Assembly: GCA_964019135.1 (NCBI GenBank)
Contig: OZ025257.1
Location: 21,355,971 to 21,419,970 of the forward strand
DNA length: 64,000 nucleotides
Direction: 5' to 3'
Source: Arenicola marina
Taxonomy: Eukaryota; Annelida; Polychaeta; Arenicolidae
Numbering within the stretch: position 1 is the stretch's first letter; each line of letters starts with the position of its first letter. Positions 43,901 through 52,900 of the stretch are shown piece by piece. Made by a program: the position numbers and the translations under genes. A model generated the notes under the pieces. The model was given only the letters and a program-made list of their open reading frames with translations. It was not told where the DNA came from and did no database searches.

Positions 43901-46900
43901 ATGGCGCGTACAAAATACAACAGACAGCCGTCAGAACACGTGGCGCGTACACAATACAACAGACGGCCGTCAGAACACATGGCGCGTACACAATACAACA
44001 GACAGCCGTCAGAACACATGGCGCGTACACAATACACCAGACAATTCTTCGCCAATTTAGATTATTTATGTAACTGGGCAACACTATATTACCCCTATAG
44101 TATCGTGTCTTACCTCGGCTAGCTTGATGTCAGACTGGAGGAAGGAGAGTCCTAGCAACTGTTGTGTAGTGGGCAGCACTATCTGTTCATCCTTCTCCAT
44201 GAACAGCTGGTAGAGGTAGGCTTCGTGACCAGAACTGCGGCAGACATTGGCAAAAAATCAACAGATCGGTAAACGCCAGTGAACTAAGCCATACAACAAA
44301 TACAGAAATGTTGTTCAAAATAAGCAAAACTATGCTATTATATTGTTATTATTATTGTGATATTTCGGTTCATCCAAAGTTGTATTGTGTTTTATACACA
44401 ATTTGTTGATTTCAAAGGGTCCTCTCGTAGCGTGATTTAATAGAGTATATTTGAGGTTAAACTCTGAGCGTTCGACGCCTGGTACCTGAGTTTGATGAAG
44501 GGGTCAGCACGAAGAATATGAGGAAGAAGGCTGTTCAAAAACTCCTCTGGATCTGCAAACAAATACATAATGACTAGTCAAATTACGTTTTTTTAGATAT
44601 TTGTTTTATAATAACTGGCTTCGAAGATTTTTCGACTGATGCGATAAAGCATTTTATCAGTTTGAAGCCAGTAGAGCATAGAAACTACTGGTCCGCTGCC
44701 TAAGAGTATTCAGATTTTAAGTGGTCAGTGTTTACTTTTTACCTTTAGTTTAGTGATTAATTTGGCGAATCCATTTAATCTCAACCACAAAACACACGAA
44801 AAAGGCAAATTAACGTTACCGCATTTGTAAGTGACACTAAAAAAACAACCATGACTTTTACAACGGAAAATACTGTAAATGCTATAACTGACCTTTCTCC
44901 TCCGTCATGAGGCCCTGAACGTCACTCAGCTCGTCGAGCAGGCGCCGCAGCTTCAACACTTTGTCGGCCCGGACGTAGAAATTTCTACGGAAACAAGACA
45001 AAACAAATTAGATGAACAATATAAACATGTTTATATTCTCTACCAAATTATATATGATCCCGATCTTTAGGAGGTGCTGGATGAATCTCGCTAGCCTATT
45101 GTACAAGCCCACATAACACAAGGGTAGTTGTCTTTGACACTCGAGTCACCAATGGGGGGATTTAAGGGGCATTGTGATGTCATTCGCAGGTGGTCGGGGG
45201 CGGCGTTAATAAAACAGATACCTCCACGTACACGGCGTCACGCAACATCATCAAAATTACATAAAGAAAAGAACCCTACAAAATCACTGTTCCTGAAAGC
45301 AATTATCAACTTTAAATAAATAGGTGTGATATTCAGTAAACAGCAGTAATTATCGTTGTCCCAAAATTGTGAGCGGATCGATTTTCTTCTCGACTTTGTG
45401 ACCACAACGGCATAATGCCTCTTTTTGGGATGGTAAACAGCACAGTGAACAGAGTCACACCACTCAGAAAAACTGCCCGCCAAAATTGAAACTGTCCGCC
45501 CATCCGGCGGGCAGGCGGGTCTCTGGCTAATACCCTAATCGAACCCCGTCAACAATATGGAGATAAGGCCCTTGGCTGTGACTTACTGCCGCAGAGGGTT
45601 GACTATACCCTCTCGCAGGGCCTGCTGCACCTCGTCGAAGCGGTCCAGATCCCCGGGTTGCCGGTCCCTGAGCAGTACGGAGTCGAACACCATGGAGAAG
45701 GCGAACATGCTGAAGAGCGTGGCGTCCAGGTAGCACGAGTTGTGGTGGCCCTGGATACCCTTGTGGCAGCCTAGATACGGCGTCAGGTCCCGGATGGCCT
45801 CGGGGGGCGCGATCTTCCCTTGCACATCCGGGCATTCCAAGGTGCCGAATACTGAAACAGCCGGGATGTTGAAGGTCAGGGGTTGGTGGCTGGTTAGTTG
45901 GTTGGTTAGTTGGCTGGTTGGTTGGCTGCTTGGTTGGCTGGTGTGTTGGTTGGTTAGCTGGTTGGTTAGTTGGTTGGTTGGTTGGTTGGCTGGTTGGTTG
46001 GCTGGTTAGTTGGCTGGCTGGTTCGTTGGTTGGTTGGTTGTCTGGTTGGTTGGCCGGTTAGTTGGCTGGTTGGTTGGTTGGTTTAACAAGGACGCTTGCA
46101 CCTCTGTAGATCATATCGCGACAATAGGAAGTGCCAAGGTAGAGAGAGAGAGAAAGGAGCCATATCTCTGGGAGTGGTTACTCCCTACTCTTTGCGAAGA
46201 AAGACATCTGAGCCTGCACAAATGTAGACATTTGTACATGAGGGATTCAAACCATGCCCCCGCCGCTTGTCGGACCAGAGTCGGTGTTAGTAGGTCTATG
46301 ATTCTTTGAGTGACCCTCTCCATTCCTTGAGTAGCCTCAACTCATAAGATATCTCAATTCGTTGAGATTCAACATGGATCTAACAATCATAGGTAAAACA
46401 TGCAAGTACACGCATATAACGAATTGAATAATAATAACAAAATTTATTTCTAACTGGCCCATGTTACACAATTAAGACAAATTAACCCTCGTGTGCACAG
46501 AAAGGCCCTAAATATCTCATTATCAACATGGTAAAATCCGCCCCACTCCAAGACACAACTGAAATATCTACCCTTCACATTCTAGCTGAATTAAATTTAC
46601 ACAGCTTGACGCATCCATGTCTTAAATCCCATATATAAATTATTGATAACAGTAAAAAAGGAAAATCCACTCACGACATTATGGTTCTGAAATGTAGTCT
46701 GTAAGTATGACAGTAGGGACGCGGATTTCACAGACGTTAACGTCCTCGGACAACGACATTACCGGATAAAAACGGGATCATCAACCAACCTTGACTTCGA
46801 CGACGATCCTTGAAGTCTTCGCTCTCCAAAAAGCGGCCATCTTTGCGGAGTTTATGCAGGAACACGAAGAGGGCCTTTTTCGGGGCGCAGGTGAAGAGCC

Positions 46901-49900
46901 GGGTCAGTCCGAAGGTACCGTCCGTGCACGCCTTGTTCTCAATCTCCTGTCGACACACACATACACAGACAGCCACCCGTTATCATGTTGGAAGTGCAAT
47001 GGGTCCTAGCGCCAACGGAGTTTACCAGGGAGTATGGTATCTACCAAGAATTACACGGTATCTACCAGGGATTACGCTGTATCCACGGGGGATCACATGG
47101 TATCTACCAGGGATTACACGGTATCCATCGGCGATTACACGGTATCCACCAGGGATCACATGGTATCTACCAGGGATTACACGGTATCTACCAGCGATTA
47201 CACGGTATCTACCAGGGATTATAATGTATCTATCAGGGATTATGTAGATTTTCATGTTGTATTGTACTGTTGTATTTTGGTCGAAATAAAATGATTATTT
47301 CTCTTATCTACGTATTTTGGTCGAAATAAAATGATTATTTCTCTTATCTATGTATGATATAATCAATGTTGTTTTTCATTTCAAAAGTCACATGACCAAC
47401 TGTGGATGTAAACCCGTGAAAGTGCCACATAGCCCAAAATAACTCCTATATATCTGTATGTATGACCCAGATATCTCCTATATATGCATATGTATGACCT
47501 GGATATCTCATGTATGAGACCCCATACTGACCATCTCCAGCCCCGCCATGGTCTTGCTCTTGTCACCCAGGTAGCCCAGCCAGCGGACCACGCCATATCG
47601 AAACTCCTCCGGGTTGCCCACCACCTCCACCATGGTGCCGAGGTCCAGGTCCGTCTGGGCCTCCTTCGCCGTCAGAGTCGCCAGCCTGTCCTCCAGGCAC
47701 TCTCTCCCGGGATCCGCGTCCGCCTTCTGCCGGTCAGCCGCGGAGCCGGGGCGGTCCGCGTTGTCGTGGAGATCGGCGCCGTAGCCCGATCTTCGGTCCG
47801 CGTTGTCGTGGAAATCGGCGCCGTAGCCAGATCTTCGGTCCGCGTTGTCGTGGGGATCGGCGCCGTAGCCCGATCTTCGGTCCGCGTTGTCGTGGAAATC
47901 GGCGCCGTAGCCCGATCTGCGGTCCGCGTTGTCGTGGGGATCGGCGCTTCCGGGCGAGCGCACGCGGTCGAACAGGACCCCACCAGGCAGGTCACCGCCG
48001 CCAGGGAGGTCGCCGCCGCCAGAGCCGCGCGACGGGCTGTCCGTGGAGGGCGAGAAGGCCAGGTCGTCGTTGGTGAACCCGGTGAGCACGCTGTCCCTGC
48101 TGTCCCCCAGGGAGGCCTGTTTAGGGGGCACCATGGGCGGGAGGTGCTGGGAGTAGCCGCCGGCTAGCTGCGGCTGGCTGCTGGCCACCGGCCGGTGCAG
48201 CCCTCCCTTCATGGGCCGGCTGTAGGTGTTGTCGGTGTGCGAGAACGCGTGGTCCCCGCGGCGGTCGCGCTCTCGCTCCCGCTCCAGGTCCAACTCAGGC
48301 CCCAGCGCGATCTTCCGCACGTGTTGCTGGTACTTCTCCTCGAAGTTCCCGGACATCTCGGGGGTGGACGCCGTGTGGCTCCGGTCGCTGGCCCTAGCTA
48401 GCCCCGCCGCAGGTCCGGCTGCCGCCCTGGCCCCCGCCCCCTCCGCCCCGGGGAGACCCGCCCTGGCCCCCGCCACCGTGGAGTAGTGGGACTCCGGCGG
48501 CTCCCCCATTTCTTCCTCCGAAGAGAGGTCCACCACCCCGGTGGCCACTCCGCCCGTCCCGGGGGGCAGCTTCTTATCCAGCTCCTTCTTGTAGCCGAAC
48601 AACCTCGTGTAGTCGTCCTCCAGTGTTTGATCTGAGAACAAAATAAAGTCACACTGCAGTAAAGGAACACATCTCAAAGAGACCACGTCCAAAGAAATGA
48701 CAAATAATTACATACGCAAAAGTGTCTTATGAGGGAACTTAAACATACTTTTTTTGGGGGGGGGGGTCACATACAGATTAAGATTGTGCATGGTGGAAGT
48801 TATGCACCAGTGTTTGTGACCACCTTTTGTGCACACGTGCTTGGAATGGGGCACGATATAGCTTGGGATAGTGAGATGAAGAAAAAAACCCATAAGAATG
48901 AAGAAAAAACACTCTCGGCATTCGATAGCCCCAAGCGTAACATACAGGTGTTATCGTGACAAAATCGTGAGGTACAAATATTCGCGTCAGCGATCACGAC
49001 AAATACTTTGAGCTTAAGAGTATGACCCACTTTTTTTTAGTTAAGTTAAAATCCCGTAATGAAGTAACTAAATGCCAAAATAATACAAACCTGTCTCCTT
49101 CAGCACTTCATAAAATGTACTTTTACCGACGGAGTACGACAGATCTTGATGACCACCCGACGAGAAAATATTATCTTCAGACTTTGGGCGAGAGGTCCTG
49201 AAGCTAAACGATTTGCCTATGTCGCTACTGCTGTTCAGGGGTTCCGTCCTGCTCTTATTCTGAGTATGCGACTGCGGCTGCACTGTCACTTCCGGTTTCT
49301 TTTGTTCATAAGTCACGTGGTCTACAGTAGTCCGCCATTTCGGTTGGCCGCTGCCAGTGACGTCAGTGGCGGCGAGGATCTCCCGTCGGCCCGCCGCGCC
49401 GGGTAGAGCCGATGCGGACGTGGCCCGGTCTAGCGGCTGCTGCAACAAGGGTTCCGTGTGGCCGTGATGTCTCGGCACTTCCCGGAATCCTTCCTCCAGA
49501 CTCCCTCTGACGGGAGGAGGTCTGCGGTTCGGCGCCACCACGGTCGCGAAGAAATCGGGTGTCTCCCCGGGGTAATCCGACTGCTCCACCGCCGCCCCTC
49601 GGCCCTCGTCGCGTTCCAGTCGCCAAGGCAACTGACCGTTGTCGGCACTTCCGTTTCTGTAGTGAAGCGCGTCGTCGCTACCGAACGGGTGCAAGCGTTC
49701 TTGCCACCCGGTCAGAGGCTGGCGCGCCGCCGAGCGGTTCACAACGGGACTAGCGAACTCATAATCGTCGTAAATATCCTCCTCGCCCCCGAAGTCTGAA
49801 TTCGCCTTCTTGACGTTCTCATACACGGAACGGTCGTAGATGGAGCGCTCTTCTTTCTCAAGCTTTAGTTTCTCGGGGCGCACGGGTGGCAGGTTGACCG

Positions 49901-52900
49901 ACAACCCCCCGACCGATCCGGCAGCGGAAGCTGCGGCGGCGCTGTGGGGATGGCGGGTCGGATGGTTTGACCTGAAGGGGATGGTCCTGTGACCGCTGAC
50001 CTCGTCCCGCGTCGCCTCGCCAGGCTGGTGCCACGTGTTCCAGTTGTGCTCTTGAGCCTCGTTTACGTGGTTAGCAGCAACTCCGATAGCAGCCGGCTCA
50101 GATTTCGGCACAATATCGGAAGGTTTCCTCTGTGAATCTGTAAAAAAAAAACATTTGTAAAAAAAAAACATGATCGAGGTGATCATTCATATGTGTATTC
50201 GTTGTTGAAAACCTCGCCAACTAAATAAAGTCTATACAAAAAAAAAGCTTTTTAATCAATTCAAATTTAGGAAGGTCTAGTTCAACTAGGAAAGGTAGAA
50301 GAACAAGCACGCCGCTTGTACCTATCAAGTACACACTATGCTTGCCTTGTATATTAACACGACGCAAACTAGGGGTGACGTTCTCTAATCTTTCAGGGCA
50401 GCAACCTTTTTTAGGCAAACAAGGCCATTTATATATGCGAAATGATACTTCTATCAATGCGCAGAATTTAACGAATGAATGAAAAAAAAATTGTTAAGTA
50501 ATGGCACTAAGATAGTATTACCAGACTTCACGGAAGGGGCCTCTAGTATCCCTAAAGTGCGGTTGGCAGCTTGCACGTGTGTGCGTGTTGTGTTAGGGTA
50601 GTTACTTTTTGGCGCACGCAACTCCTTGGCACTTCCTGCAAGAACAACAAAAGTACATGTACCATAAAATCAGTGCTCCAAGGAGTAATGGGACGTATTA
50701 TTGTCGCAAAAGCATGAGAATTCTACGCATACATTATACAATTGATCACCGGCTTATTATCAACAAACATAGGCTTTCTTTCTCTGTGGCAGCTCAATCT
50801 GTGGAAAAAAAGGCTTGAATATGTAACGTGCCAACCACGCTCACAGCCATAATTAATTCCTGCCAAAGTACTCCCGACTTCTCTCACTTACAAGGCTGTA
50901 GTCCATGTACACACCACTATTCTAGCCTCCTAAAAGACTTGCCTCTCATGCTGTTCATCGTCTATTACATTTGTATTAATTATATATTCGTTGCACAAAT
51001 AATTTCATAACCCATTTTATATCCTCAGTCTGCATGGCCTCTCACCATAATTACTCTTACGAGAGTGAGTTCTACAAGATATCTATGTCCACATATGAAA
51101 GGTCACTGGTTATGTAATTCTGTGATGATGTGATTTGTGAAATAGAATTTAATTACATGTATACAAGTATATGTAAGCAGCCAGTCAATTGAGCTACATG
51201 CCAGTTAAACAGGTCCATACAGAAGGGATGAGTGTCTGTCAGATCTCCGCACTAACTAACCAGAATTACTATTACAGCAGTGGTATGTGCTATGTGACTT
51301 AGTAAATAATCAGGGAAGAGCCTTGAATGAAGTGATTACATAATCAAGATTGATTATTATACTAGAAAACCAATTGCCATTGGTCAAGTGATAAACAATT
51401 TTCCTGCTAAATATCTATGTGTGCTACCAGTATATTCAAGCTATGGAATATGGAATACTTATTTTGTGAAGAATATGAACCTTATTAACCGTAAAGATGA
51501 GCTCACCACGAAAGGTGTGAGATATTTTAATGATCTGATAGATAATACGGGTAGAATATATAGCCTGCGAGGGTTTACGACTAGGTATAAACTAGAAATG
51601 AATTACGTAGACTTTCTTAGTTTGACGCATTGTATTCCGCGCGAATGGAAACTGTCTTTAAGGGTACAACAAGGTAAACTTACCGCGATAAGGAACGAAC
51701 TTACCAACTTTGTCAAGGCCAGTAAGCGCGTGGTTAATGAAAGTTATAATAAGCTCGTTAGTCTATCGAGTGTTCACAATCAAAATGAGATAAAGTGGGG
51801 GGAGCTCTTAAATGTATATATAGCAAAAGCAAAGTGGGAGAAATTCTATTTAGGGGTCCTGGCATGCACGGTTGACGAAAGAACACGTAGCTTCCAATAT
51901 AAATTTCTCCATAGATGCATACCTACCAATAAGTATCTGTACAGATGTCGCATCACGGACACGGATAAATGTGTATTTTGTAAAAGAAACGTGGAAACTA
52001 TAGAGCACCTGTTTTGGCATTGTGACCATGTGAATCGACTTTGGAAGAATACTACAGTATGGTTGGGACAAATAATAGAAGACGATAGACATACTTGGGG
52101 GGATTTCATTAAGTATATTCAAGCTGCTACTCAAAACTGGTGAGTGTACATACTCTTATAAGGTGTCTTGCTATCACCAAAGAAGTCCTCTTCCTTCAGA
52201 AGCCCTATAACAGGTACCAAACTGGCATGGTTCTGTCTTGCCTTGAACAAATGGCGCTGTTGATATTTTCCTGTTCCAGTCCCGACACAGTTATCCTATG
52301 TAACAAATCAAGATAACCATTGTCTTACTATATCATAAAACAACTCTTTTACAATATAAAGTCACTATAATATACTAAAACAGTATTAGGATATATTAGC
52401 ATAATATTAGCATCCAATTAATTGAGTTACTTTATCAGGATATATAAATTATTTTAAATACATCTAAGAGAGCTGCATAGTCACGTCTGAATCCTACCAG
52501 CTAAGCCTCTATTCTCTAATAAGATTGAACAAATAAATATTGTGGCTGGCCTGATTTATTTGATATATAAAAAGGTATTTATAAAACTATGCCTACCTTT
52601 ACAACTTGTGATCTTTCAATAATAAAGTTGTATTACTTACAAATTCTACACCAGCAGTCCACTCTGGCGGAACCTTAGCATCTGGCAGAATTCCTATCCA
52701 TTTAACTGTTGCACATTCTGGTCCATGATCAGTCATCCATACAACACGGTTACCAATATCCAATGGTGGCTTTGGCGGTAATTCTGGCTCTATATCCTTA
52801 GCTAGACATTCAGGACCAGATGGAATGAATTTGCTCGGATCTTTACACAGACGAATTTTAATTATGGAGACAAATACAGCAGAGTCCATATGGCATGTAA

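Noticed and set aside
43350..44122. Long frames of [13 protein letters not shown] and [13 protein letters not shown] repeats
   Set aside because: Intronic 39-bp array. Only the last part of the minus frame (CYLD exon 12) is coding.
47484..48486. Plus-strand frames opposite CYLD exon 6
   Set aside because: GC-rich antisense shadows; the minus strand has the conserved domain and matching splice phases.
51388..52143. A host gene on the plus strand inside CYLD
   Set aside because: The Cys2-His-Cys motif after LHRCIPTN is typical of LINE ORF2 C-termini, and there is no start or splice context.
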